From contig JAZNEJ010000018.1 of NCBI GenBank assembly GCA_045588575.1, positions 21,838 through 85,837 on the forward strand: DNA of 64,000 bases, read 5' to 3'. The notes beneath the pieces are model-generated. The model searched no databases and was not told where the DNA came from. It saw nothing but the letters and a program-made list of their open reading frames with translations. This DNA comes from RGIG5299 sp045588575. Its GTDB lineage: Bacteria > Bacillota > Clostridia > Oscillospirales > RGIG5299. Both the position numbers and the translations under genes were made by a program. This document shows, one piece after another, positions 1 to 8,557 of the stretch (its first letter is position 1; each line of letters opens with the position of its first letter).

Positions 1-385
1 TTTCTCCATTTTCGGAAGCTGCCATTGCGTTGATGGTGAAATCTCGTCTTTCGAGGTCCTGCTTTAAATCGGAGGCGAAAGAAACTTGAGAGGGATGTCT
101 GCCGTCACAGTAATTTTCGTCTTTCCTGAAGGTCGTTATTTCAATTTTTTCGTCTTTATAAAATAAAGTAAGGGTGCCGAAATCAATTCCTGTATCAACA
201 ATCTTGAAATCTTTAAAAATATTTTTCGTTTCTTCGGGGGTTGCCGAGGTGGCAATATCGATATCGTGTAAAGGAAGAGAGAGAAGACTGTCGCGGACCG
301 AACCGCCCACGAGATAAGCTTCTTTGCCGCAAGAGGCGTAAATCTTTAAAATTTCAGCTACTTTTTCGGGCATAAAAATTTTCAT
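1..385 (-). CDS. cca: CCA tRNA nucleotidyltransferase / poly(A) polymerase family, partial (N-terminal part)
   Basis: The enzyme adds or repairs the 3' CCA end of tRNAs. Only the N-terminal ~128 residues lie in the window; the gene runs off the left edge. Seen: the nucleotidyltransferase motif GGSVRDSLL followed by the metal-binding DIDIATSA, then FGTLTLFYKDEKIEITTFR and a DFTINAMA segment, the usual head-domain order of class II CCA-adding enzymes. I chose the ATG at 385 (MKIFMPEKV) because GGTGAT lies about 9 bases before it, while the next in-frame ATG has no ribosome binding site. It is divergent from the plus-strand gene at 486. Poly(A) polymerase I cannot be excluded without the C-terminal half, but a Clostridia context favours cca. 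Confidence 0.85.
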   Translation of the reverse strand, partial: MKIFMPEKVAEILKIYASCGKEAYLVGGSVRDSLLSLPLHDIDIATSATPEETKNIFKDFKIVDTGIDFGTLTLFYKDEKIEITTFRKDENYCDGRHPSQVSFASDLKQDLERRDFTINAMAASENGE

Positions 386-439
386 GTTTTTAAATCACCA
401 CAATAATTATAAACAAAAAAAGCAAATAGGTCAAGACGC

Positions 440-468
440 TTGATTTTATATATAAAAAAGTGTATAAT
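440..468 (+). promoter_or_regulatory. Sigma-A type promoter
   Basis: TTGATT (440-445), 17-base spacer, TATAAT (463-468), about 18 bases before the TTG start at 486. Housekeeping promoter for the DUF6873-like gene. Confidence 0.6.
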
Positions 469-485
469 ATAAAAGGTGATTTGCT

Positions 486-1184
486 TTGAAAAACAGATTT
501 TTAGTCCTTTCGGGTGAGATAAGCAACGATATAGCATTAAATGCCGAAAAATACGGCTATAAGGTTTTGAAGACGGTAAAAGTAGCGGAGCTTTCCGATG
601 AGGTGGCATATCATCCCGACTTACAAATGCTTTGCGACGGTAAAAACGTTTATCTTCCGGCAAATTGCTATGATTATTACAGCAAATTGTTTTTGGAAAA
701 CAATATAGAAAAAACGATTGTAAGACTTAATGAAAAGGTGTTCTCACCTTATCCGAACGATTGTCTTTTGAATGTTACGATACTGGGAAATAATCTTTTT
801 AAAGGTAAAAAAACGCCGATGCTTTCTTGCTTTTCGGACTATGAAATTATTGAGGTTAACCAAGGCTACGTAAACTGTTCGACTTTAAAAATATCGGAAA
901 GTGCAATAATAACAGAGGATAAAACAATAGCCGATGCGGCGCTTAAACGTAATACCGACGTTCTTTTTCTTCCTGAAAAAAAGGTTTATTTAAAGGGCGC
1001 AAACTGTGGATTTATAGGCGGTGCAGCCTTTGAAGATAACGGTAAGGTTTTCTTTTTCGGAAACCTTGAAAAATATAAATACGCTGATGAAATAACTGAT
1101 TTTTGCAAAAAACACCGTAAAGACGTTTCTTCTCTTTCAAATGAAAAATTAACCGATTACGGTAAAAGTATAGTTATTTTTTGA
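486..1184 (+). CDS. DUF6873-like (GME-fold) protein of unknown function
   Basis: 232 residues, TTG start chosen because AAAGGTGAT (472-480) sits 5-6 bases upstream and no ATG is available. The sequence resembles the Clostridia family I know as DUF6873, predicted to have a guanidino-group-modifying (pentein) fold. Seen: YHPDLQMLCDG near residue 42, a GYVNCSTL segment near residue 128, and a glycine-rich ANCGFIGGAAF segment near residue 172. It is soluble, with no signal peptide. It precedes yunB, but a ~60-base gap separates them. The family assignment is from memory of the motif pattern; the reaction, if any, is unknown. Confidence 0.6.
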   Translation: MKNRFLVLSGEISNDIALNAEKYGYKVLKTVKVAELSDEVAYHPDLQMLCDGKNVYLPANCYDYYSKLFLENNIEKTIVRLNEKVFSPYPNDCLLNVTILGNNLFKGKKTPMLSCFSDYEIIEVNQGYVNCSTLKISESAIITEDKTIADAALKRNTDVLFLPEKKVYLKGANCGFIGGAAFEDNGKVFFFGNLEKYKYADEITDFCKKHRKDVSSLSNEKLTDYGKSIVIF

Positions 1185-1248
1185 GATTTTTCACAAAAAA
1201 ATACTTCTCCGAATAGAATGAAATAAAGATTTTCGGGGAGGAATAACG

Positions 1249-1941
1249 ATGCTTTACACGCTGAAACGAAAAGGCAAGAGATTAAGCTTAAAGGTTAAGC
1301 TTTTTGCATTTTTGCTTTTAATTGCGGCACTTTGCGGAATAATAACAACTTATTATCATACAACCATAAAGCCTATTATAACGTCGCTTGCGACCTCAGA
1401 GGTTGAAACGGTTATGATGAAGGCAATAAACAATGCGGCAATAAAGGTTTTGGCAGAAAAAGCGCTTGATTACGAGTCGGTTGTAACGATTGAAAAGGAT
1501 TTAAGCGGAAAAATAGTTTCGCTTACTTCAAACAGCGTTGTAATGAATCTTTTAAAATCGCAATTTATAAACGAAGTTGTTGAAAACGTAGATGCCTATA
1601 CCTCAAACTCGGTTTATATTCCAATCGGAAACATTATTGCGCCGAGCTTGTTTTCGGGGCACGGCCCTAAAATAAGATTCGACTTAATGCCGGAAAGCTC
1701 GGTAACGGCAGATTATATAAACAGCTTCGTTACCGCGGGAATAAATCAAACAAGACATCAAATACTTATAAAAGTAAAGGTTTCGGCGGGTATTTATCTT
1801 CCGGGTTATACGGCTGAAACAGAGGTTGAAACCAAAATAATAGTAGCGGAAACCATAATAGTCGGCGCCGTTCCCAACGATTTCACCTATTTTGATTCGG
1901 AAGAGGACGAAAGCGACGAACTTATTATAAACAACAAATAA
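1249..1941 (+). CDS. yunB: Sporulation protein YunB
   Basis: 230 residues. One N-terminal transmembrane segment (about residues 18-36) follows a basic head, so the rest is predicted to lie outside the membrane. The family pattern is clear: INNAAIKVL, then the IPIGNIIAPSLFSGHGPKI block, then GINQTRHQI and a LPGYTAETEVETKI strand near the C-terminus. In Bacillus YunB is a mother-cell (SigE) gene needed for spore formation; its molecular role is not known. The start is supported by GGGGAGGAATAACG before ATG. An upstream arm (CTCCGAA) can pair with TTCGGGG, which overlaps the ribosome binding site. The acidic tail is poorly conserved. Confidence 0.9.
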   Translation: MLYTLKRKGKRLSLKVKLFAFLLLIAALCGIITTYYHTTIKPIITSLATSEVETVMMKAINNAAIKVLAEKALDYESVVTIEKDLSGKIVSLTSNSVVMNLLKSQFINEVVENVDAYTSNSVYIPIGNIIAPSLFSGHGPKIRFDLMPESSVTADYINSFVTAGINQTRHQILIKVKVSAGIYLPGYTAETEVETKIIVAETIIVGAVPNDFTYFDSEEDESDELIINNK

Positions 1942-1958
1942 ACGGCAGGATTGATATT

Positions 1959-3929
1959 ATGAATGAAATCGAAAAGCTGCACAGTCTCACAAAAGAATTA
2001 AAGCGTCATTCAGAGCTTTACTATAACCAAGACGCGCCCGAAATAAGCGATTACGAATACGATATGCTTATGCGTGAGCTTGTTTCTTTGGAGGAAAAAT
2101 ATCCCGAAGAACGAGAAGCGGATTCTCCTACCGTTAGAGTGGGCGGTAAAGCGTTATCAAAGTTTGAAAGCGGTGAGCACGAGGTTCCGCTTGAAAGCTT
2201 GCAGGATGCCTTTTCCTTTGAAGAAATAGAAGACTTTGCCGAAAAAACGGTTAAAGCCAGGGAAAACGGCGGCTATGTTGTTGAAATGAAAATAGACGGT
2301 CTTTCGGTTGCCTTGGAATATAAAAACGGCGTCTTTGTAAGAGGCCTTACAAGAGGCGACGGAAGAGTCGGCGAGGATGTAACCGAAAATTTAAAAACAA
2401 TAAGAGATATTCCTTTAAAGTTAAATTCTCCCGAAAACGTAATTGTAAGAGGAGAAGTATATATGCCCAAAGCGGTTTGGGAGCGTCTTAACGCCGAACG
2501 TGAGGAAAAGGGCGAAAATCTCTTTGCAAATCCAAGAAACGCAGCTGCGGGCTCGTTAAGACAGCTCGATTCTAAAATAACCGCAACCCGTAAGCTTTCG
2601 ATTTTTGTTTTTAATCTTCAAAAAAGTGAAAAAGAGTTTCAAACACACAGCGAAACACTTGAATGGATGCGTTCTTTGGGCTTTAAAATCTCACCTGAAT
2701 ATAAAAGGGTAAACTCGTTAAACGAGGTAATAAAAGCCATTGAAGAAATAGGCGAAAAACGCCCAAACCTTCCATTTGACATAGATGGCGCAGTTGTAAA
2801 GGTAGATAACCTTACATTGAGAGAAGAACTTGGAAGCACAACGAAAACGCCCCGTTGGGCAGTTGCTTACAAATATCCGCCGGAGGTAAAGGAAACTGTT
2901 GTGAAAGACATTGAAATTAACGTTGGAAGAACGGGAAAACTCACTCCTTTGGCGGTTTTAGAACCCGTTTTTATTGCGGGGAGCCGCGTTTCCAAGGCAA
3001 CTCTTCACAATAGGGATTTTATTAAGGAAAAGGATATAAGAATAGGCGACACCGTAAAAATTCGCAAAGCGGGAGATATAATTCCCGAAATAATTTCATC
3101 TGATAAAACAAAAAGAAAAGAGGGCAGTGTTCCTTTTGAAATGCCCAAAGTTTGCCCTTCTTGCGGAGAACCCGTTTTTAACGATGAAAGCGAATCGGCG
3201 GTAAAATGTGAAAATTCGGCGTGTCCTGCGCAGGCAGTGAGAAATATAATTCATTACGCTTCCAAGGACGCTATGGATATAGACGGTCTTGGCGACGCCC
3301 TTTGCGAAAAACTTTTTAACGAGGGCATTATTTCAAGCTATTCCGACCTTTACGAAATAAAGGCGGATTCCATTGAAAATCTTGAAGGTCTTGGCGAAAA
3401 ATCGGCTCAAAATCTTTTGAACGCAATTGAAAAATCAAAAGAAAACTGCCTTTCGCGTCTTATTTATGCTCTCGGAATTCCCGAAGTTGGGGCTAAAACG
3501 GCAAAATCGTTTGCAAAACGATTTCAAACACTTGATTTATTTGCAAAAGCATCTGAGGAAGAGCTTATTCTTATTAAAGATATAGGCGAAGCAACGGCGA
3601 AATCGGTTATAAATTTCTTTTCTGTTTCAAAAAACAATGAAACCGTTTCAAAGCTTGTTTTGGCGGGGGTAAACACGAAATATCTCGGTGGCGAAACGGG
3701 AAATGCCTTTGAGGGAATAACTTTTGTTTTAACGGGAACGTTGCCGACTCTTTCCAGAAGCGAGGCAACTGAAATAATTGAGGCAAACGGCGGAACCGTT
3801 TCGGGCTCGGTTTCGAAGAAAACGGGAATAGTTTTGGCAGGAGAGGATGCAGGCAGCAAGCTCAAAAAAGCCAAGGAACTCGGAATAAAGGTTATTTCCG
3901 AGGAAGAATTCAGAAAAATGTGTGAATAA
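1959..3929 (+). CDS. ligA: NAD-dependent DNA ligase
   Basis: 656 residues, full length for bacterial LigA. It seals nicks in replication and repair, using NAD+ to adenylate its active-site lysine. Domains in order: Ia NAD-binding head (YYNQDAPEISDYEYD), adenylation domain with KIDG (catalytic Lys near residue 111), DGRVGEDVT and NPRNAAAGS, OB fold, a four-cysteine zinc finger (CPSCGEP...CENSACPAQ, about residues 397-425), helix-hairpin-helix repeats, and a C-terminal BRCT domain from about residue 580. The gene starts 17 bases after yunB on the same strand and may be co-transcribed with it. Nothing is missing. Confidence 0.98.
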   Translation: MNEIEKLHSLTKELKRHSELYYNQDAPEISDYEYDMLMRELVSLEEKYPEEREADSPTVRVGGKALSKFESGEHEVPLESLQDAFSFEEIEDFAEKTVKARENGGYVVEMKIDGLSVALEYKNGVFVRGLTRGDGRVGEDVTENLKTIRDIPLKLNSPENVIVRGEVYMPKAVWERLNAEREEKGENLFANPRNAAAGSLRQLDSKITATRKLSIFVFNLQKSEKEFQTHSETLEWMRSLGFKISPEYKRVNSLNEVIKAIEEIGEKRPNLPFDIDGAVVKVDNLTLREELGSTTKTPRWAVAYKYPPEVKETVVKDIEINVGRTGKLTPLAVLEPVFIAGSRVSKATLHNRDFIKEKDIRIGDTVKIRKAGDIIPEIISSDKTKRKEGSVPFEMPKVCPSCGEPVFNDESESAVKCENSACPAQAVRNIIHYASKDAMDIDGLGDALCEKLFNEGIISSYSDLYEIKADSIENLEGLGEKSAQNLLNAIEKSKENCLSRLIYALGIPEVGAKTAKSFAKRFQTLDLFAKASEEELILIKDIGEATAKSVINFFSVSKNNETVSKLVLAGVNTKYLGGETGNAFEGITFVLTGTLPTLSRSEATEIIEANGGTVSGSVSKKTGIVLAGEDAGSKLKKAKELGIKVISEEEFRKMCE

Positions 3930-3965
3930 ATTTATATACATCTCTAATTATATATTAAAAAATAC

Positions 3966-3994
3966 TTGCCGAATAAAAATTATTGTGATATAAT
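3966..3994 (+). promoter_or_regulatory. Sigma-A type promoter of the ydbC operon
   Basis: TTGCCG (3966-3971), 17-base spacer, TATAAT (3989-3994), 41 bases before the ydbC start. Confidence 0.6.
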
Positions 3995-4035
3995 TAAAAC
4001 ATAACCAATAAAATTTATTATCAGGAGGAAGAAAA

Positions 4036-4260
4036 ATGCCGGACATTAATTATGAAATTATCAAAGAAGTTGGAACCCTTTCCACCAATCCCACAGGTTG
4101 GGAAAAGAAAGTAAAGCTCATCAGCTGGCTCGGTAGAGAAGCAAAGTACGATATTCGTGACTGGGCTCCCGATGGCGAAAAGATGGGCAAGGGAATTACC
4201 CTCACTGCCGACGAATTAAAGGCTTTAAAAGAAATTCTTAAAGATTACAACGAGTTTTAA
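4036..4260 (+). CDS. ydbC: YdbC-like PC4-family single-stranded DNA-binding protein
   Basis: 74 residues. Small homodimer-forming protein of the PC4/YdbC family, which binds single-stranded DNA. Seen: an N-terminal strand (YEIIKEVGTLS), the NPTGWEKKVKLISW core, then YDIRDWAPDGEKMGKGITL and a C-terminal amphipathic helix; this order and length match YdbC of Lactococcus and Clostridia. A strong ribosome binding site (AGGAGGAAG) lies 6 bases before the ATG. First gene of a three-gene operon with the HD-domain and GtrA genes. Its partner or promoter targets are unknown. Confidence 0.85.
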   Translation: MPDINYEIIKEVGTLSTNPTGWEKKVKLISWLGREAKYDIRDWAPDGEKMGKGITLTADELKALKEILKDYNEF

Positions 4261-4271
4261 GGAAGAACGGT

Positions 4272-4862
4272 ATGCAAGAGTCGCTTTTGCAAAAATATGA
4301 GGAGATTAAAAACAAGGTGGTCGTAAGACGCGCCCAGTTAGATAGGCTTCTCGAATATATGGAGAAAAATACGAGTTGGCTTACCTCGCCTGCAAGCACG
4401 AAGTTTCATTTGAGCTGCGAGAGCGGGTTGCTTATTCATTCTCTTAACGTTTGCGAAAACATTTTAAAAATAAGAGAAGCTCTTTATCCCGAGATTTCGG
4501 AGGAAAGCTGCGTTATAGTAGCCCTTCTTCACGACCTCGGAAAAGTGGGTATGCCAAATAATCCTCAATATATTCCCGCACAGCCAACTGAAAGACAACG
4601 CCAATACGGCTACGGTCCCACAAATCCTTATATTTTTAATAACGACCTCGTATATCTTTCGGTTCCCATAAGAAGTATTTATTTAAGCTTGCCTTTCATA
4701 AAGCTTTCGCAGGAAGAGGTTCAGGCGATTGTTTATCATGACGGGCAATATGTTGACGATAACAAATCGGTTGCCACTAAAGAAGAGCCGTTAACGCTTA
4801 TGCTGCAATATGCAGACTCGTGGTCGAGCTTTGTTACCGAGAAGGAAAGCCGGAAAAAATGA
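4272..4862 (+). CDS. HD-domain hydrolase
   Basis: 196 residues. HD-superfamily metal-dependent phosphohydrolase fold: a first histidine in ESGLLIHSLNVCEN (about residue 57), the HD pair in VALLHDLGKVGMP (about residue 89), and a later HDGQYVDDN segment. This family mostly hydrolyses nucleotides or cyclic nucleotides; the substrate here cannot be told. It starts 11 bases after ydbC, with AAGGAAG as ribosome binding site, and its TGA stop overlaps the next ATG (ATGA), indicating translational coupling to the GtrA gene. Confidence 0.8.
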   Translation: MQESLLQKYEEIKNKVVVRRAQLDRLLEYMEKNTSWLTSPASTKFHLSCESGLLIHSLNVCENILKIREALYPEISEESCVIVALLHDLGKVGMPNNPQYIPAQPTERQRQYGYGPTNPYIFNNDLVYLSVPIRSIYLSLPFIKLSQEEVQAIVYHDGQYVDDNKSVATKEEPLTLMLQYADSWSSFVTEKESRKK

Positions 4863-5377
4863 AAATTTTTCAAAAAATAAAACAAAAGGCAAATGAAATA
4901 ATTCACGACCGCAACACAATCAAGCAATTTATATGTTATGTAATTGCGGGTGCTTCGGCGGTTTTGGTTGAGTTTATTTCTTTTAATTTAATGATGGGAA
5001 TTACAGTTGACGGTAATCCTTTCGGAAACGTTGCGCTTTTTCTGATTCCTTTTGTTAATTGGACCGTAACGGGAACTAATATTTGCCAATCTGTTTCAAT
5101 GTTTTTGGGAACGGTTTGCTCTTATACCTTAAACCGTAAATGGTCGTTTAAAACCAAAAACCCAATTATTCCCGAAATGCTTCGCTTTGGCGCGCTTTTC
5201 CTTGTCAACTTACTAATAACCAATGTTGTTATTAGATTCCTTCAGCTTACTCCCATGCCCGATTGGATGTGTAAGGGCGCGGTTCAGTGTATGATGGTTT
5301 TGTGGAATTTCATTATTTACAGAACGATTATATTCAAGCCTTATAACACGAAAGAAAAGAAAACCGAAGAAAACTGA
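4859..5377 (+). CDS. GtrA family membrane protein
   Basis: 172 residues from the ATG that overlaps the preceding stop (ATGA, 4859-4862); a longer reading frame to 4820 is less likely because it runs deep into the HD gene. Four predicted transmembrane segments (about residues 21-43, 55-70, 77-92, 108-128 and flanking) with the hallmark LNRKWSFK between segments. GtrA proteins are thought to help flip or transfer undecaprenyl-linked sugars during cell-surface glycan modification. No glycosyltransferase lies next to it, so the substrate is unknown. Terminated by a hairpin at 5391-5417. Confidence 0.85.
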   Translation: MKIFQKIKQKANEIIHDRNTIKQFICYVIAGASAVLVEFISFNLMMGITVDGNPFGNVALFLIPFVNWTVTGTNICQSVSMFLGTVCSYTLNRKWSFKTKNPIIPEMLRFGALFLVNLLITNVVIRFLQLTPMPDWMCKGAVQCMMVLWNFIIYRTIIFKPYNTKEKKTEEN

Positions 5378-5390
5378 ATTTAAAAAATAA

Positions 5391-5417
5391 AAAAGACACG
5401 TAAAGTGTCTTTTTTTG
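5391..5417 (+). terminator. Rho-independent terminator
   Basis: AAAAGACAC / GTGTCTTTT stem with a GTAAA loop and a T run, directly after the GtrA gene. Confidence 0.8.
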
Positions 5418-5475
5418 TTTTTCAAACCGTCATAATCCTTTTTGTTTCGGAATAATAAACAAGGAGGTGAATTAT

Positions 5476-6867
5476 GTGTTTGACGCTGCGATAATTATTT
5501 TATATCTTATTATAATAACTTACATAGGAATAAAAGCTTCTAAAAAAACGAAAAGCCAAGGCGGTTTTTTTCAGACGAGTGAAAATTACAGTATTTTTGC
5601 GGTTATTGCGGCTTTGACATCGGGATTTTTAGGTGGTGGATATTCGGTTGGAAATGCCGCAGGAAGTTATAAGATAGGAATAGGGTATTCAGTAGCGCTT
5701 TGCGGATTTGCGGTTGGAATTATAGCTTTTTCGGTTTTTATAATACCGAAAATAAAAACAAAAGAAAAGACTTTATCCGGCGCTGTTAAAAGCTCTTTTG
5801 GAAGCTCTGCCGGACATTTTACCGCCTTTTTTTCTTTTTTGTTTTGCACGGGCATTGTTGCGGCTCAGCTTTCAACTCTCGGCATAATTCTTTCGGAATA
5901 TTTCGGCTTTTCCAAATCATTTTGCATTGTTGTTTCGGCAACCCTAATAATAGTATATTCAACAATCGGCGGAATAAATGCGGTGGTAAAAACCGATATA
6001 GCCCAGTTTATAATATTGGCAATAGGCATTCCGCTGCTTTTTATATTTAGTTTAAACGCTTTAAAAGCCTCTCCTAACGAATTTGATTATTCTATGCTGA
6101 AATTTCCTTATAACCAAGAAAAAATCTCTCCGGAGGCATTTTTGTCTCTTTTTATAGCATTTGGCGTGGGGGAGATGATAACCCCCCAGTTTATTCAAAG
6201 AATCAATCTTAATAAAAGCAAAAAGAAGATGGTAAGGGGCGTGGTAATATCGGGGATTTTATCAGCTCTGTTTTTTATAATAATAGGACTTATAGGCGTT
6301 TTTGGAAAACAAATTATGCCAAACGATATTCCGCAAAATATTCTTGTTAAAATGGCGGTTAAAGTAATGCCGATAGGACTAAACGGCGTTGTGGGAGCTT
6401 CGCTTTGCGCAATTTTAATTTCATCGGCAGACAGTTCTTTAAACTCGGCTTCGGAAGCCTTGGCAAAAGATTTTTTGGGAGAAATTTTTCCAAATAAAAA
6501 CAAAATAAAAAACGTTAGACTGATAAATCTTATTTGCGGATTTATTGCCGTTGTTTTGGTTGTTACTTTGCCTGACGTTATGGAAATTTTAATGACCTCT
6601 TATAAATTTTGGGCTCCCGTTATTTTTTCTCAAGCTGTCTATTCGATTATAGGCAAAAAAGGAAGTGCGGCATTGTTTTATATTCCTGCAATTTCAGGAA
6701 TTTTAGGGGTTGTTATATGGGATTCGGTTTTTAAAACTCCGTTTGACATTTCGTCGGTAACCGTTGGATTTTTTATAAATATAATAACCTTTACGGTAGC
6801 TGAAATAACAGAAAAGCTCTTCCTGAAAAGAAGGAAGAGCTTAAATCTTAAAGAATCTTATTTATAA
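5476..6867 (+). CDS. Sodium:solute symporter (SSS family)
   Basis: 463 residues, about 12-13 predicted transmembrane segments. The SSS fold is shown by TYIGIKASKKTKSQGGFF near the N-terminus, the glycine-rich GFLGGGYSVGNAAG, TIGGINAVVKTD, and SADSSLNSASEALAKD, a typical SSS sodium-site region in segment 8. Substrate unknown (amino acid, carboxylate or vitamin are possible). Start: the in-frame GTG at 5467 lies inside the AAGGAGGTG ribosome binding site, so the GTG at 5476, six bases after it, is the likely start. The last codons form an 11-bp perfect hairpin (6814-6842). Confidence 0.85.
   Translation: MFDAAIIILYLIIITYIGIKASKKTKSQGGFFQTSENYSIFAVIAALTSGFLGGGYSVGNAAGSYKIGIGYSVALCGFAVGIIAFSVFIIPKIKTKEKTLSGAVKSSFGSSAGHFTAFFSFLFCTGIVAAQLSTLGIILSEYFGFSKSFCIVVSATLIIVYSTIGGINAVVKTDIAQFIILAIGIPLLFIFSLNALKASPNEFDYSMLKFPYNQEKISPEAFLSLFIAFGVGEMITPQFIQRINLNKSKKKMVRGVVISGILSALFFIIIGLIGVFGKQIMPNDIPQNILVKMAVKVMPIGLNGVVGASLCAILISSADSSLNSASEALAKDFLGEIFPNKNKIKNVRLINLICGFIAVVLVVTLPDVMEILMTSYKFWAPVIFSQAVYSIIGKKGSAALFYIPAISGILGVVIWDSVFKTPFDISSVTVGFFINIITFTVAEITEKLFLKRRKSLNLKESYL
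6814..6842 (+). repeat. 11-bp inverted repeat at the symporter C-terminus
   Basis: AAGCTCTTCCT and its exact complement AGGAAGAGCTT flank a 7-base loop inside the last codons of the symporter gene. There is no T run after it on the plus strand, so it is not a classical terminator; it may stabilise the mRNA end. Confidence 0.6.
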
Positions 6868-7030
6868 CAAGACAAATTTTAACGGTAAATTTTTCCTGCA
6901 AAGGCGGGCGGTAAAACTCACCGATTTTTCATAGCGGTTTTTATAAAGGAAAAGCGCAAGATTAACCATATATGTATTTTTTCAATTTTTTCGTTTATAC
7001 TATTATAAAACAAAAGAAAGGAAAAAAACA

Positions 7031-7285
7031 ATGCTTTTATTTAAAAAAGGTTTATGCGATGGAATAATTATAGGAATGGTTGCGGGTATAGCCGTTGGAA
7101 TAATGATAAAACCGTGCCTTTGCAAAATTGAAAACGTAATGAAAAAACGTTTACCCGAAATTAAAGAAGACGGGGAAGAATTTGTCAAAGATATGGTAGA
7201 AGATGTTAAAAAAATGGGCAGCGAAATAAAAGACGTGGTTGAAATAGAATCGGGTATAAAAGGCAACACAAAAGAAAGCGAATAA
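7031..7285 (+). CDS. Small YtxH-like membrane protein
   Basis: 84 residues. A glycine-rich transmembrane segment (GIIIGMVAGIAVGIMI, about residues 11-26) is followed by a long charged amphipathic helix (PEIKEDGEEFVKDMVEDVKKM). This layout resembles YtxH-type general stress proteins but is too short to assign firmly. AAAGAAAGGAAAAAAAC precedes the ATG. A TATACT/TATTAT-rich promoter-like stretch lies at about 6996-7007. The gene ends just before a strong bidirectional terminator. Function unknown. Confidence 0.7.
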   Translation: MLLFKKGLCDGIIIGMVAGIAVGIMIKPCLCKIENVMKKRLPEIKEDGEEFVKDMVEDVKKMGSEIKDVVEIESGIKGNTKESE

Positions 7286-7289
7286 AACT

Positions 7290-7318
7290 AATAATCCCCG
7301 CTTTATGCGGGGATTATT
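7290..7318. terminator. Bidirectional rho-independent terminator
   Basis: Twelve-bp perfect stem AATAATCCCCGC / GCGGGGATTATT with a 5-base loop. T-rich on both sides, so it can end both the small membrane protein gene (plus) and the rnf-DUF4015 operon (minus). It overlaps the stop region of the minus-strand gene. Confidence 0.85.
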
Positions 7319-8546
7319 CTATTTTTAAAAGATTTTCCGAATAAATGCCCGATTGATTATAATAACAGAAGTTATAATAGCCGTCGTCCCCGAATAATTT
7401 TGCCTGACCTATTATTTGTTCATTGGAATATAATTGGTCGAAGGGGGCACTTGAAAGAATAAAGGGCTTAAGCACCGTGTTTTCGCCTAATTTAAAATTA
7501 GCATTTGTTTTAAGGGCATCTATAAGTCCGATAGGATTTTTAAGGGGAGAAGAAACCGAAATGCCGCCTATAACAACGTCTCTGTTAGATGAAACAACAG
7601 ATGAAATAAGAAAATCGGGAGAATAGTAATCTATGTTAAGCTTTGAAATATCAAAGGTTTGTCCCGATTCCTCCGAAAGCGCCGAAACAACATATTTCCA
7701 AGAGGTTTTAAGGGAAATTTCGGCCCCTGCTTGATGAACTATGTCGGCGCAAGTGTTTATGAATTCCGAAAGAATTTCAGCTCTTGAAAGAGTTTGTTCG
7801 CCGTAATCGAGCATATCAATAGGACCGATATCGGGGAATTTAACCTCGTCGAGAATTATTTCGTCAAAGCCGAAGGGGAGAGCCTCGGAAATAACGGAAT
7901 ATAAATAATCTCTGGCGGTGGATTTATAAGGGTCCATCCAAAAAATATTGTTGAAATACCAGTTTACATTAGAAGAGGTTAAAACCGAATAAGGACGGTA
8001 ATTGATTCGGTTTTTGGGCATGGTGTTATCTTTAAAACAAACTACTCTGCCCGAAACCAAAAATCCGGCGTCCTTGAATTTTTTTATGTTTTGACGAAGA
8101 AGCTCGGCGTTTTGAGAAACGTTTTCCACCTTCGTTACAATTTCAATTGAAGAAGAAGGGTAATAAAGCATTCCCGATTCGTCTTTGATATCAATTATAA
8201 CGGTATTGATATCGGTGTTTTTTAAAGAAGCTATTATTCCGTTAACCTCTTCCACGCTGTCTAAAACCGAGGGCGGAATATAAACTGCTCGCATTCCCGA
8301 ATTTTCAATAATGCTTACCTCGGGAGAGGAGCTTTGAGTTTCGGAAGAAACAAAACTTTCGTCTTGGCTTCCGTCGGGGAGTGAAGAATTATCCGGAATT
8401 TCATTGGAAAAGAAGGGGAGAATGAGCATTGCCGAAAAAAAGCCGAGGACAAGACAAGCCAATGCCGATGATAAATAAACAGCGGCTTTTTTAGCTTTTT
8501 TATATCTGTTTTGGCTTCTGAAATGCAATCTGCCTCTTCTTGCCAT
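7314..8546 (-). CDS. Putative glycoside hydrolase (DUF4015), membrane-anchored
   Basis: 410 residues. A basic head and one transmembrane segment (about residues 23-45) anchor it to the membrane, followed by a Ser/Glu-rich linker to about residue 80 and an extracellular TIM-barrel-like domain. Family motifs: RAVYIPPSVL, NTVIIDIKDESG, GRVVCFKDNTMPK, WMDPYKSTARDYLYSV and GFDEIILDEVKFP (acidic residues at the ends of barrel strands). DUF4015 is predicted to hydrolyse glycans; no substrate is known to me. It starts 11 bases after rnfB, so it is the last gene of the rnf operon, a pairing with no obvious functional reason. Confidence 0.82.
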   Translation of the reverse strand: MARRGRLHFRSQNRYKKAKKAAVYLSSALACLVLGFFSAMLILPFFSNEIPDNSSLPDGSQDESFVSSETQSSSPEVSIIENSGMRAVYIPPSVLDSVEEVNGIIASLKNTDINTVIIDIKDESGMLYYPSSSIEIVTKVENVSQNAELLRQNIKKFKDAGFLVSGRVVCFKDNTMPKNRINYRPYSVLTSSNVNWYFNNIFWMDPYKSTARDYLYSVISEALPFGFDEIILDEVKFPDIGPIDMLDYGEQTLSRAEILSEFINTCADIVHQAGAEISLKTSWKYVVSALSEESGQTFDISKLNIDYYSPDFLISSVVSSNRDVVIGGISVSSPLKNPIGLIDALKTNANFKLGENTVLKPFILSSAPFDQLYSNEQIIGQAKLFGDDGYYNFCYYNQSGIYSENLLKIE

Positions 8547-8557
8547 TTTTATTCCCC

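Noticed and set aside
5467..5475. GTG at 5467 as the start of the sodium symporter
   Set aside because: The codon lies inside the AAGGAGGTG ribosome binding site; the GTG at 5476 is six bases after that site and is in frame.
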